From a virus, in the IMG/VR virus record IMGVR_UViG_3300042111_000485, positions 1 through 49,135 of that record: a stretch of 49,135 bases of DNA; one strand, 5' to 3'. Positions 41,711 through 49,135 of the stretch are shown here, piece after piece. Position 1 is the stretch's first letter; each line of letters begins with the position of its first letter. A model generated the notes under the pieces. It was not told the origin of the DNA. It worked only from the letters and a program-made list of their open reading frames with translations, and made no database searches. The translations under genes and the position numbers were made by a program.

Positions 41711-41983
41711 TCACACGTTGGCTTTTTGGGAGGTGGAGACGTGCTGGACGCCGTTTTCAAAGGCGACCACCGCCTTGAGCGGGTAGCTCACCCGCTTGCC
41801 CAGCTTGAGGTAATGAGGGCCGCGCCCTTCCATGCGCCAGCGCTGCAGGGTCTTGGGGCTCATGCCCCAGCGCGAAGCCAGGTCGGCTTCAGTGAGGACC
41901 AACTTGTCAGGCAGCGAGGCCTGGGTGGCGGGGATGACGTGAAGCGGCTGGGACGCTCCGGGCGCTGGTGTTGCAAGCAGCAT
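41711..41983 (-). CDS. AlpA-like HTH protein
   Basis: A 90-aa regulator. LTEADLASRWGMSPKTLQRW and LKLGKRVSYPLKAVVAFE give the AlpA/HTH_17 excisionase-type winged helix. AAAGGAG is six bases before the ATG at 41983. A large inverted repeat lies 55-115 nt upstream, a candidate operator. May act as excisionase or early transcription regulator. Confidence 0.8.
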   Translation of the reverse strand: MLLATPAPGASQPLHVIPATQASLPDKLVLTEADLASRWGMSPKTLQRWRMEGRGPHYLKLGKRVSYPLKAVVAFENGVQHVSTSQKANV

Positions 41984-42037
41984 GTTCACTCCTTTCAGTG
42001 ACGAGGGGGACAACGCTGCTATTGCAAAAAATCATCC

Positions 42038-42096
42038 AAGAACTGATAAGGAGGCAATCAAAGAACTGGGGGCGGTATTGGCAGTTCTTTGATTGC
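42038..42096. promoter_or_regulatory. 15-bp perfect inverted repeat plus third half-site
   Basis: GCAATCAAAGAACTG (42054-42068) and its exact reverse complement (42082-42096) are separated by 13 nt. A further direct copy AAGAACTG is at 42038-42045. The site lies between the zinc-ribbon gene and the AlpA-like gene, both leftward. It may be an operator or the binding site of a replication or recombination protein. It lacks a T-run, so it is not an intrinsic terminator. Confidence 0.65.
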
Positions 42097-42138
42097 GCAG
42101 AACCTGAAATCATGGAAGCGGCCCTGCCCCCAACTGCA

Positions 42139-43113
42139 TCAGACAGCCCATATCAGTTGATACAGCCCCAAGCGCCTCTGCCGCACCACCAAGCGTTCAT
42201 AGGCATGCAGCGGCCCCTCATAGGCGAGATCGCCGCGGTTGGTCCTCTTGATCTTGAAAAGATCGATCGGCCGGTCGCTGGACAGACTCGCCTGCCGCAT
42301 GAGGAACTCGGCCGATTGCGCCTCGGCCCGCTGCCGCCAAAGGACCGCAAACAACTGGGCCTGTGCCGCCGTCAGCCGGATCGGGCCGTGTGGCCAGTCA
42401 TCCAGCAAGACTTGGCTGAAATCGGCCGTGAACGGCCCGTGCACGGCATACACGGCAGACACCGCTGCAGGCTCCCGCACTTCAGCGCCCTCACCCTCAC
42501 CCTGCGCCTGAGAGACATGCCGCAGGGCCAGCCCATGGAGGGCAAAGCGCTCTTCCAGGTGCCACCAGGTCGCTGTGCCGGCCAGAGGCTGGGCGGGGAC
42601 CTTCCCCAGTGGGCGCGGTGTGATGACCCAGCTGCTGCGCCGTGGCGTGTGCCCATGAAAGATCTGAAGCGCGTTCAACAAGATCCCATGGATGCTGCGT
42701 CCGAGCACCACGGATCGTCGCCGGTGCAGGCCGATGTCCCACACCCCATCGGCCAGGGGTGTGATGGGGTCACGAGTATTGATGTCCAAAGCGCCTCGCA
42801 GCTTGCGAATGAGCCACTGCTCGTCAAAGCGCCAGCGGCGCAAGGCTGCGGCCTCCACGGGCGCCAAACCGCACTCCGGGCACTCCACCATGAGCCCCTC
42901 GTGGGATCGAGCCACCCGACCGCTGTGAAGGCCGCAGTAATCGCACAGGGCGTACTGGGCCTGCGCGGCAAGAGGCACAACCGCCTTGACCTCGCAAAGC
43001 AGCCCCAGGGCTTTTGTCTGCCCCGGCGGCAGTGAGCTCTCCAGCCAAGCGCCTTGCCGCAGGAAAAGCATGCCCGCCAGGCCCATGGCCTGTTGATGAA
43101 CGGTACCTGCCAC
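42139..43113 (-). CDS. Zinc-ribbon early protein, unknown
   Basis: A 324-aa protein with one zinc ribbon in CDYCGLHSGRVARSH...ECPECG (about residues 55-83). The rest is unrecognised, with basic and aromatic content (RRSVVLGRSIHGILLNALQI) and an end resembling a helical domain. The start is uncertain: GTG at 43113 lies 8 nt after the previous stop; a more upstream frame overlaps the previous gene and looks spurious. May bind DNA with the neighbouring 414-aa protein. Confidence 0.6.
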   Translation of the reverse strand: MAGTVHQQAMGLAGMLFLRQGAWLESSLPPGQTKALGLLCEVKAVVPLAAQAQYALCDYCGLHSGRVARSHEGLMVECPECGLAPVEAAALRRWRFDEQWLIRKLRGALDINTRDPITPLADGVWDIGLHRRRSVVLGRSIHGILLNALQIFHGHTPRRSSWVITPRPLGKVPAQPLAGTATWWHLEERFALHGLALRHVSQAQGEGEGAEVREPAAVSAVYAVHGPFTADFSQVLLDDWPHGPIRLTAAQAQLFAVLWRQRAEAQSAEFLMRQASLSSDRPIDLFKIKRTNRGDLAYEGPLHAYERLVVRQRRLGLYQLIWAV

Positions 43114-43120
43114 ACGGGCC

Positions 43121-44365
43121 TCAGCCGAACAAGTCGCTGCGCTGGATGCTTCCCGCCGACGGTGGCAATGCGCTGGTCTCCAGCAGCTGATTGGGCTGCA
43201 AGATGCCCAGCTGCACCAAGTAGCCTTCGAGCTGGGCGCGCAGCTTTTCATCAAACTTGTGCAGGTTCAGCCGCCCGCGGCTGGTGACCTCCACACTCAC
43301 GACCGCGCAGCGGCTGCGCCCCGGCTCGGGCGCCAGGAAAAAGTTCAGGGTCGCCGCCTGGATGGACCAACCCAGGCTCAAGGGGTTGCGCACGCCCAGG
43401 CAGTCATGCAGCAGCTCGGTCACGCAGCGCTGGTCGCTTGCGGCGCTGGCCACGCACTCCATCTTGAGCCGGCCGCACTCGCTGACCACCACCAGGGTTT
43501 TGACCTGGAAGGCCACAAAGCCGTCGTCCAGCGCCTTGGGAACATTCAGGCCCAGGCGCAGTGAGGATAAATCCAGCCGGGGCGTCGGGATGCGCTGCGC
43601 CTGGGTGAAGGCACCCAGCAAATGCCGAGCGAACGCCTCGCAGAGCATGGCGTGGTACCGAAAGCCGCCGCGGATGATGGTTCGGGCCACGCCCGTGGCA
43701 GGCGAGTACTCGAGCACCATGTGAATGTTGGGGCTGCCCACCCGCCGCTGCAGCTCGCTGCCTTCGAACTCCAGCCGCGCCGTGGCCAGGTCCTTAGCGT
43801 GGATGGAAATGAGCTGCACACCCCGGGCGCGCTCGAGCACGTGAATGACGCACACCTCTCCGCAGCCGAGCTCACGCTGGTAAAAGCCCTTGATGGCTTC
43901 GGCAAAGGCAGCCAGCGATCCTTCATCGCGCGCCACGGGCCGGCTGATGCCCAAATCGTGCTGCTGGGCCTGCTGCTCGTGGTGATCCAGGTACTCGATC
44001 TCGGTGGCAGCCTCGAACAGCGCGGGGTGATGGACGTAGAGCCAAAAGGCGCGGTGCATGTCGCTTTTGCAGGCGATGAGCCCGACCAGCTCGGTGGCAC
44101 TGGCGTGGGCCGCCTGGAACATGGCCTGCTTGCCCAAGGGGTGCGCCAGCAAGGCGCTGGCATGGAGCCCCGCCACGATGCGGTCGCGTGCGGCGATGTC
44201 GGGGTGGCTTTGCACCAAGGCGATCAGACGCCGGGAGGTGCTGACGTTGTCCGTCCATTGCCAGTCCGGCGGCAGGGGAAGGCCCTGGCGTTCCAAAAAT
44301 GTCTTGAGCGTTTCGTCAACGGGCAGACTCAGCAAGATGTCTGCATAGGTCAGTGGCTTGCTCAC
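43121..44365 (-). CDS. Unknown early operon leader protein
   Basis: A 414-aa protein, first gene of the early operon. The GTG at 44365 has AAGGAGGAG seven bases upstream, which outweighs a more upstream ATG whose extra 31 codons are Arg-rich and poor coding sequence. The protein is a helical N-terminal half (LTYADILLSLPVDETLKTFL) and a beta-rich C-terminal half (VSVEVTSRGRLNLHKFDEKL). I do not recognise it. Promoter and LexA-like box are at 44474-44508, so it should be among the first genes expressed on induction. Confidence 0.7.
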   Translation of the reverse strand: MSKPLTYADILLSLPVDETLKTFLERQGLPLPPDWQWTDNVSTSRRLIALVQSHPDIAARDRIVAGLHASALLAHPLGKQAMFQAAHASATELVGLIACKSDMHRAFWLYVHHPALFEAATEIEYLDHHEQQAQQHDLGISRPVARDEGSLAAFAEAIKGFYQRELGCGEVCVIHVLERARGVQLISIHAKDLATARLEFEGSELQRRVGSPNIHMVLEYSPATGVARTIIRGGFRYHAMLCEAFARHLLGAFTQAQRIPTPRLDLSSLRLGLNVPKALDDGFVAFQVKTLVVVSECGRLKMECVASAASDQRCVTELLHDCLGVRNPLSLGWSIQAATLNFFLAPEPGRSRCAVVSVEVTSRGRLNLHKFDEKLRAQLEGYLVQLGILQPNQLLETSALPPSAGSIQRSDLFG

Positions 44366-44695
44366 CGCGCGTCTCCTCCTTCTCCTTCGGTCCATGCCTT
44401 CTGTACCCGGGGCCTCCCACCCCAGCTTGGACGGCCCCGTCTGTGCGGTGCTCGTTTCCATCTTTTACAAATGCTGGATGAATATACAGTATTTGGATGA
44501 GCTGTCAAAAGGCAGCCATCAGGCCTGTGTGCCATCGCATCCCCAAGGCGATCTGGCCAATTGAAGGGGGGCTGCCGGGCCGATGGCTCCCCCTTCCCCC
44601 TCATTGGCCCGCGTTCAACCGCCAAAACGCGTTACGCATGAAGGGCGGCGTTTTTACGATCTGGCGGTGTTTTTTCTCCGTCACCCAAGCCCGCC
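44366..44695. other. Divergent control region between early and integration operons
   Basis: 330 bases without a credible gene. It contains the leftward early promoter with the LexA-like box, and the upstream region of the rightward integrase operon, for which I see no clear -35/-10 pair. Confidence 0.6.
44474..44508 (-). promoter_or_regulatory. Early promoter overlapped by a LexA-like (SOS) box
   Basis: On the minus strand TTGACA (44508-44503), 16 nt, TATATT (44486-44481) form a near-consensus promoter reading into the early operon. The sequence CTGTATATTCATCCAG (44489-44474) overlaps the -10 box and matches the CTGT-N8-ACAG LexA consensus except for one base (CCAG). TGGATGA is directly repeated at 44475-44481 and 44494-44500. 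Confidence 0.75.
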
Positions 44696-44956
44696 ATGCA
44701 TTCCCATTTCAGCCCTTCCACGAACAGCGCGCATCCAGGCATTGACAGTCCTCCTGGGCGCCCCACGCGCAGCCTTCACCTGAGCCTGGAGCAGATCGCA
44801 GGCCACATCAGCAAGGCCCTGGTCAATGAGCGCCGCACCCTCGCGCATGAACACCGCAGTCGGCTTTATGCGACTGACCTGGACGAGTTTCTCGACATCG
44901 TTGGCCACCAGAGCGTCAATGCGAACCCGTCTTGCCACTCAGGAGAACCACGATGA
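44696..44956 (+). CDS. Small protein upstream of the integrase operon
   Basis: An 86-aa protein. The second half (LSLEQIAGHISKALVNERRT, LYATDLDEFLDIVGHQS) looks helical and genuine; the first 25 residues are Ser/Pro-rich. Its stop overlaps the start of the DUF2924 gene by 4 nt. Not recognised; translation start uncertain. Confidence 0.5.
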   Translation: MHSHFSPSTNSAHPGIDSPPGRPTRSLHLSLEQIAGHISKALVNERRTLAHEHRSRLYATDLDEFLDIVGHQSVNANPSCHSGEPR

Positions 44957-45441
44957 CCACTCCCACCCCTTACCCAAGCACCCGGCCCGTCCGATCGGCC
45001 GCCAAAACCCTGCAAATCACCCAGCAGATCGCAGCCCTGCCGGGCCTACCCATGCCAGAGCTTTGGAAGCTGTGGGACCAGCACTTTTCCAACCGTCCCA
45101 CCCACCCCAACCGCCGGCACCTGGAGTCCAGGCTCGCCTACCGGATGCAAGAGGCGGTCTTTGGCGGACTGCCCCTTCCCACCAAGAGCTTGCTGACCGA
45201 GTTTGGGGAGCGCCTTTCCAAGATCCGGTCCAGCCCGCGCAAGCCTGACGCGCTCCTGCCAGGCACCGTCCTGCTGCGCGAGTTCGATGGCCAGGAGTTC
45301 CGGGTCACCGTCTTGGCCGATGGGCGCTATGAGATTGGCGGCAAGGTCTACAAAAGCCTGTCCGGCATCGCCCGCATGATCACCGGCACCAATTGGTCTG
45401 GGCGGTCGTTCTTCAGGCTCAAAGAAAAGACCCCGTCATGA
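44953..45441 (+). CDS. DUF2924 protein
   Basis: A 162-aa protein with the DUF2924 features: ALPGLPMPELWKLWDQHF, RRHLESRLAYRMQEA, LLPGTVLLREFDGQEFRVTV, and GKVYKSLSGIARMITGTNWS. Genes of this family lie directly before serine recombinases in many phages and islands and probably assist recombination. AGGAGA precedes the ATG; ATGA overlaps the recombinase. Confidence 0.85.
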   Translation: MTTPTPYPSTRPVRSAAKTLQITQQIAALPGLPMPELWKLWDQHFSNRPTHPNRRHLESRLAYRMQEAVFGGLPLPTKSLLTEFGERLSKIRSSPRKPDALLPGTVLLREFDGQEFRVTVLADGRYEIGGKVYKSLSGIARMITGTNWSGRSFFRLKEKTPS

Positions 45442-46781
45442 GCCCCGCAGCTGAAAAAGTCACGCCTAAGCGCTGCGCGGTCTACTGCCGCGTGTCTTCG
45501 GACGAACGCCTGGACCAGACCTTCAACTCCATCGATGCCCAGCGCGAGGCAGGGGCGGCCTTTGTGGCCAGCCAAAAGGCCGAGGGCTGGAGCCTGGTGC
45601 CTGATACCTATGAGGATGCGGGCTTTTCCGGTGGAAACATGGACCGCCCGGGCCTCAAACGCTTGCTGGCTGACATCAAGGCCGGCAAGGTCGACATCAT
45701 CGTGGTCTACAAGATCGACCGGCTGTCGCGGTCCCTGGCCGACTTTGCCAAGATGGTCGAGCTCTTTGACCAGCACAAGGTGAGCTTTAGCTCGGTGACG
45801 CAGCAGATCAACTCGGCCACCTCCATGGGCCGGCTCATGCTCAATGTGCTGCTGTCCTTTGCCCAGTTCGAGCGCGAGGTCACGAGCGAGCGCATCCGCG
45901 ACAAGATCACGGCCTCCAAGCGCAAGGGCCTGTGGATGGGCGGGGTCGTGCCCCTGGGCTACACGGTGGTCAACCGCAAGCTGGTCATTGAGCCCAAGGA
46001 GGCCGAGACCGTGCGGTGGATCTTTGATGCGTTTTTGCAAACGCACTCGACCACGCACATGGTCAAAAAGCTCGCCGATGAAGGCGTGCGCAGCAAGCGA
46101 GGGGCCCTGCTGTCCAAGCAGACCATCTACAAAATCCTGCACAACCGCATGTACCTGGGCATGCTCAACCACAAGGGCGCGCACTATCCCGGCGAGCATC
46201 CGCCCATCGTGGAGCAGGCCATTTGGGACAAGGTCCAGGCCATCATGGCGGTCGACCCCAAAAAGCGCCACCGCCAGTCCCATGGCGTGGCGAGTGACCA
46301 TTTGCTGCGCGGGATGCTCTACACCGAGCAAGGCGAGCTTTACCTGCCCACCAGCACCCGAAAGCGCGGAGGCCCCACCTACCGGTACTACGTGGTCAAC
46401 AAGAACCACAACATGGGTGCCGGCATGGGCTCCACCGGGAACTTGGTCGCAGCCACCATCGAGACCGCCGTGATGCAGCAGGTGCTGGAGGTGCTCACCA
46501 CCGGCCACATGGTGCACCGCTACTGGCAGCACATTCAGGCGGTCAACCCGGAGCTGACCGAGCCGGAGGTGGTGGTCACGCTGTTCCAGCGCACGGCCGC
46601 TGTTTGGAACCAGCTCTTTCCGGATGTGAAAAGGGAGATCGTCAGGAGCCTGCTCAAGCGCGTGACGGTGCACAAGGATGGCTTGGCCCTGAACTGGCGC
46701 TACGAGGCCTGGGGCGCGTTCATCGGGGAGCTCAAGCCCGGGACCACGGCCAGGGAACTCAACGAATTGGAGTTCGCATGA
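45438..46781 (+). CDS. Phage integrase, large serine recombinase
   Basis: A 447-aa site-specific recombinase. Catalytic domain (residues 11-150): YCRVSSDERLDQTFNS with Ser20, DAGFSGGNMDRPGLKRLL, VYKIDRLSRSLADF. Recombinase domain: EAETVRWIFDAFLQTHSTTH and LSKQTIYKILHNRMYLGMLN. The following region, where many relatives have a Cys4 zinc ribbon, has no cysteines (LLRGMLYTEQGELYLPTSTR), as in the DUF2924-associated subfamily. Position at the right end and operon with DUF2924 and an HTH protein make it the likely integrase. Confidence 0.9.
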   Translation: MSPAAEKVTPKRCAVYCRVSSDERLDQTFNSIDAQREAGAAFVASQKAEGWSLVPDTYEDAGFSGGNMDRPGLKRLLADIKAGKVDIIVVYKIDRLSRSLADFAKMVELFDQHKVSFSSVTQQINSATSMGRLMLNVLLSFAQFEREVTSERIRDKITASKRKGLWMGGVVPLGYTVVNRKLVIEPKEAETVRWIFDAFLQTHSTTHMVKKLADEGVRSKRGALLSKQTIYKILHNRMYLGMLNHKGAHYPGEHPPIVEQAIWDKVQAIMAVDPKKRHRQSHGVASDHLLRGMLYTEQGELYLPTSTRKRGGPTYRYYVVNKNHNMGAGMGSTGNLVAATIETAVMQQVLEVLTTGHMVHRYWQHIQAVNPELTEPEVVVTLFQRTAAVWNQLFPDVKREIVRSLLKRVTVHKDGLALNWRYEAWGAFIGELKPGTTARELNELEFA

Positions 46782-47233
46782 AAAAGCTGCGATCCGAGCA
46801 AACGCCCGTCGCAAGGCCCGAACCCAGGCCCGACTTTGACCCGCCGACCACCTTTGTGCCGATGCGCTTTGCAAGGCGTGGGGGCAAGTCAGCGGTCATT
46901 CGGCCGGAAGAAGAAGCGGCCAAGCTGGCAGAGTTCCCGGCCCTGCCCAACAACGCCTTGCTGACCGCCCTTGCCCGCGCGCTCTACTGGCAAAAGCTGC
47001 TCGATGAAGGGCTGGTTCAAAGCGGCAGTGACATTGCCCGCAAGGAAGGGCTGGACGTGAGCACTGTCAACGAGCTGCTGCGCCTGACGCTGCTGGATCC
47101 GTACATCGTTGACGACATCATGGCCGGCCGCCAGCCGCCCGAATTGACGGCCCACTGGTTCTGCAGCCACCCTCTGCCGGTGAACTGGCATGAGCAGCAG
47201 ATGTTGGTGGCTCAGGTGGGGCCGCGGTGGTGA
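46778..47233 (+). CDS. HTH protein of the integrase operon
   Basis: A 151-aa protein. The core is an HTH (SDIARKEGLDVSTVNELLRL) with ALARALYWQKLLDEG and LDPYIVDDIMAGRQPPELTA, a pattern seen in genes following DUF2924-linked recombinases. Overlaps the recombinase by 4 nt. May be a directionality or accessory factor. Confidence 0.8.
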   Translation: MKKLRSEQTPVARPEPRPDFDPPTTFVPMRFARRGGKSAVIRPEEEAAKLAEFPALPNNALLTALARALYWQKLLDEGLVQSGSDIARKEGLDVSTVNELLRLTLLDPYIVDDIMAGRQPPELTAHWFCSHPLPVNWHEQQMLVAQVGPRW

Positions 47234-47494
47234 GTGGCGGGCGCCAGCTTTGAAAGCGTGAGGCAGGTTAGCAGCGGTGGCGGTGGTTGTCACCCCCGTA
47301 TACAACGACAGCTACCGGCCAAGAGCAAACACCGCACCTTGTAGCCGAAAGCAGTCACTTCATCCCTCTTTTTTTGGCGGGGGAGAGGTCGCTAAGGCTT
47401 CGCACCCTAGAATTTGCAGCGGTTCATCGTGCTGCACCAGTAACCGCGCAAGCCCGTGAACTCAAACTTTAGTCGCCGAATAGGAAATTTCTCT

Positions 47495-47773
47495 ATGACT
47501 GGTATTTCCGACGTTGAAAAGCAAAAGGTGCTCGAGGCTCTCGACGAAGCGGGAGCAAATCTGCCCTGCCCTCGGTGCGGAAATGGCCAGTTCTCGCTCG
47601 TCGATGGTTACTTTAACCATCCAATTCAAACTTCACTTGGTGGGCTAGTGATTGGAGGCCCAAGCGTTCCGTCAGTGGTCGTGGTCTGCAATAAATGTGG
47701 TTTCATCTCCCAGCATGCGTTGGGGGCGTTGAATCTACTGCCCAAGACGCCAGAACCCGGAGAGGTCAAATAG
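47495..47773 (+). CDS. Zinc-ribbon protein
   Basis: A 92-aa protein with two CxxC pairs (CPRCGNGQFS and CNKCGF) 40 residues apart, separated by a hydrophobic, Gly/Pro-rich hairpin (SLGGLVIGGPSVPSVVVV). The start at 47495 follows AGGA; a start 13 codons upstream is possible. More AT-rich than the prophage. It precedes a membrane protein gene by 2 nt, so they form a pair. Function unknown. Confidence 0.65.
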   Translation: MTGISDVEKQKVLEALDEAGANLPCPRCGNGQFSLVDGYFNHPIQTSLGGLVIGGPSVPSVVVVCNKCGFISQHALGALNLLPKTPEPGEVK

Positions 47774-47775
47774 CC

Positions 47776-48186
47776 ATGGCTACAAAACCCACCTCCACAG
47801 AAGTAATGACAACCGCGCTTACCAATCAGTTAGCGCAGAACACGCGAGTCCATTTCAACCTCGATCAAAACGCGATCATCACGACTGAAGACAAAGTCCG
47901 ATTGGTCCTGCTAACGCACCTCTCTATCCTTGAACAGAAGAAGTCATGGATTGCCCCTGCGGGCGTATTTATCACGATCCTGACTTCATTCGTCACAACC
48001 AATTTCAAAGACTTTTTGCTCCCGGCCTCCACTTGGGAAGCGATCTTCCTTTTATCCGGTGTGGCTTCGTTTGTATGGTTGGTCGTTGCTCTAAAGCAGG
48101 CATACAGCGCGCCCAGCGTTGATGACATTGTTTCCGAGTTGAAGACATCAGGGCAAAGTAACCCCGGGGTGCCAATCAGTGGCTAA
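47776..48186 (+). CDS. Two-helix membrane protein
   Basis: A 136-aa protein with two predicted membrane segments (about residues 59-76, IAPAGVFITILTSFV, and 87-106, WEAIFLLSGVASFVWLVVAL). The N-terminal half is soluble. AGGTC-like sequence precedes the ATG. Its partner is the zinc-ribbon gene directly upstream. Could be a small effector or immunity pair carried at the prophage edge; not recognised. Confidence 0.65.
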   Translation: MATKPTSTEVMTTALTNQLAQNTRVHFNLDQNAIITTEDKVRLVLLTHLSILEQKKSWIAPAGVFITILTSFVTTNFKDFLLPASTWEAIFLLSGVASFVWLVVALKQAYSAPSVDDIVSELKTSGQSNPGVPISG

Positions 48187-48445
48187 CCCACTGCTATGTA
48201 GGGGCGCTACGCCGACAAGCGGGCTTCGCGCCTCTGAGCTAGCACGTTGAGGATCCGCTTTCCCAGTCGCTGACCGACAGCAACGGGTCGAAACCAGCCG
48301 GTCAGTAGCCTCTGATCAAAGGGCAGGTCTCGACCCGAAGCGGGCATTTGGCCGCACTCCATAGCGACCGTTCGTTTGGTCAATTGACCGCCGCCATCGG
48401 CCGTCTCGATAAATCCAGCGATACGCGGCGGGCTAAGTGCGATGG
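48187..48445. other. Intergenic region, possible decayed dispersed element
   Basis: 259 bases without a convincing gene. Read on the minus strand, ACGGTCGCTATGGAGTGCGG and CCGCTTCGGGTCGAGACCTG resemble a short repetitive sequence that I associate with intergenic regions in Burkholderiales, but I cannot confirm a copy elsewhere from this window. Confidence 0.3.
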
Positions 48446-49135
48446 TCAGCCCAGCGACCAACCGCCGGAGCCTTGAACCAACTGGAACTTCGTTGGATCG
48501 ACGTTGATCACTGTGTTGTTCTTGTAATTCTCAGGGTCAAATTCCTTGCGTAAATTGGCGTCGATAGGCGCCAGGACGCGCCCACTTCCAGCGCTGGGCT
48601 CGATCGGCGAGTACAAATACACGCCGTCGAAGGGATGTTTCTCTCGATCCAAAAAGACGCGCACAAGGTTGATCAAACTCTCGCTTGGCGTGAAGCCCCA
48701 GTGCGTGATGTAGGTGAGCAGATGGAGCGCTCTTCCAATGCGGCCCGAGTACCGAACTGCCTTCTTCATGATCATGGCAGTAATGATTTTTGCCAGGTCG
48801 TAAGGCTTATATGCGGCGGGCACTTTGTCGTAACCCCCGAAGAGTTCTAACGGTGCGATCTCCATGAGCTCAAGCCATGCCTTGTTCCCATTAGGCAAAG
48901 TGATCGTGAAATCGAAGTCGTTTTCTGAGTTCTGTACCGGTTCAGACATGAACCATTTCATGCCGCTTTGCGACATCAACATGTTCATCGATGAGATGAA
49001 GTCGCTGACCATCAGCACTTCGACTGCGTCCTTCTCTTTCGGGAAGACGATCTTCTCGAAGGAGTGACTCACAGTTCCGTCCGTCTTAACTGTCAACTTG
49101 TTTGGGCCTAGTATCCCTGTCGGTTTCTTCGCCAT
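48446..49135 (-). CDS. Unknown protein, possibly cut at the window edge
   Basis: A 229-aa protein read from an ATG at the very last three bases, so the true start may lie outside. Lower GC than the phage. A mixed alpha/beta protein (FDFTITLPNGNKAWLELMEI, YDLAKIITAMIMKKAVRYSG); ELMEI after a beta pair could suggest a nuclease-like fold, but no motif is convincing. Probably host or an island gene. Confidence 0.6.
   Translation of the reverse strand: MAKKPTGILGPNKLTVKTDGTVSHSFEKIVFPKEKDAVEVLMVSDFISSMNMLMSQSGMKWFMSEPVQNSENDFDFTITLPNGNKAWLELMEIAPLELFGGYDKVPAAYKPYDLAKIITAMIMKKAVRYSGRIGRALHLLTYITHWGFTPSESLINLVRVFLDREKHPFDGVYLYSPIEPSAGSGRVLAPIDANLRKEFDPENYKNNTVINVDPTKFQLVQGSGGWSLG

Noticed and set aside
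42139-43254. Longer start for the zinc-ribbon protein.
   Set aside because: The extra N-terminus overlaps the previous gene and is of poor coding quality.
45348-46874. 508-codon open frame opposite the serine integrase.
   Set aside because: The composition is that of an antisense shadow, and the plus-strand integrase has clear catalytic motifs.
1714-47408. CTAATGCTTCGC (left, in repB-like end) resembles CTAAGGCTTCGC (right, about 47390-47401) as attL/attR.
   Set aside because: Only 12 bp with a mismatch, no extended homology, and the left copy is part of a coding end and hairpin; chance is likely.
48207-48461. 84-codon open frame as a gene.
   Set aside because: No ribosome site, overlaps the end of the 229-aa gene, and resembles intergenic repeat sequence.

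Overview
The window is a GC-rich chromosomal segment from a betaproteobacterium, most likely in the Burkholderiales/Comamonadaceae. The pointers are an EPS-associated MarR-type regulator next to ugd at the left edge, the codon and base composition, and strong AGGAG-type ribosome sites. No rRNA, tRNA or CRISPR array was found. About 45 kb of the window (roughly 1.7-47.2 kb) is a prophage with a lambda-like siphovirus head and tail module. The flanks (1-1.6 kb and 47.4-49.1 kb) are visibly more AT-rich than the phage.

Layout, right to left. The far right holds host or cargo genes: a zinc-ribbon protein, a two-helix membrane protein and an unknown 229-aa protein. At 44.7-47.2 kb a plus-strand integration operon carries a small ORF, a DUF2924 protein, a large serine recombinase and an HTH protein. 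Leftward from 44.4 kb runs the early/replication operon: two unknown proteins, an AlpA-like HTH protein, a candidate ssDNA-binding protein, a P4/D5-type primase-helicase, and a ParB-domain DNA methyltransferase. Its promoter (TTGACA-N16-TATATT) is overlapped by a LexA-like box, so induction through host LexA is likely; no CI-like repressor was recognised. Three plus-strand accessory genes lie at 33.4-34.7 kb. The late operon then runs leftward: terminase small and large subunits, gpW, portal, S49 protease with a nested scaffold, gpD, capsid gpE, head-tail proteins, tail tube, G/GT chaperones with a -1 frameshift, tape measure, fibres, DUF1833 protein, NlpC/P60, and a gpJ-like tip protein. A strong terminator follows, then holin, GH73 endolysin and Rz/Rz1. 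Two toxin-antitoxin pairs (ParDE-like and TacAT-like) sit antisense inside the late operon.

The most unusual part is at 11.2-15.5 kb, inside the tail genes. A 186-residue tail-fibre-like protein ends in a dense Asn-Cys array (11 Cys in the last 24 residues; the first ten Cys of the protein all follow Asn). It is followed in one tightly coupled operon by an unknown protein, two Fe(II)/2-oxoglutarate dioxygenases, a 77-aa protein and a radical SAM enzyme with a complete SPASM domain. My reading is that this is a phage-encoded post-translational modification system acting on the tail-fibre tip, built like a RiPP pathway but with a virion protein as substrate. The function is inference; the gene content, motifs and coupling are directly visible.

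The left end of the prophage (1.7-6.4 kb) carries a second serine recombinase with two ParB-family proteins but no ParA, and a NusG/RfaH-like antiterminator fused to an N-terminal HTH domain. Downstream lie host exopolysaccharide genes, where the MarR-type regulator has an in-frame premature stop.
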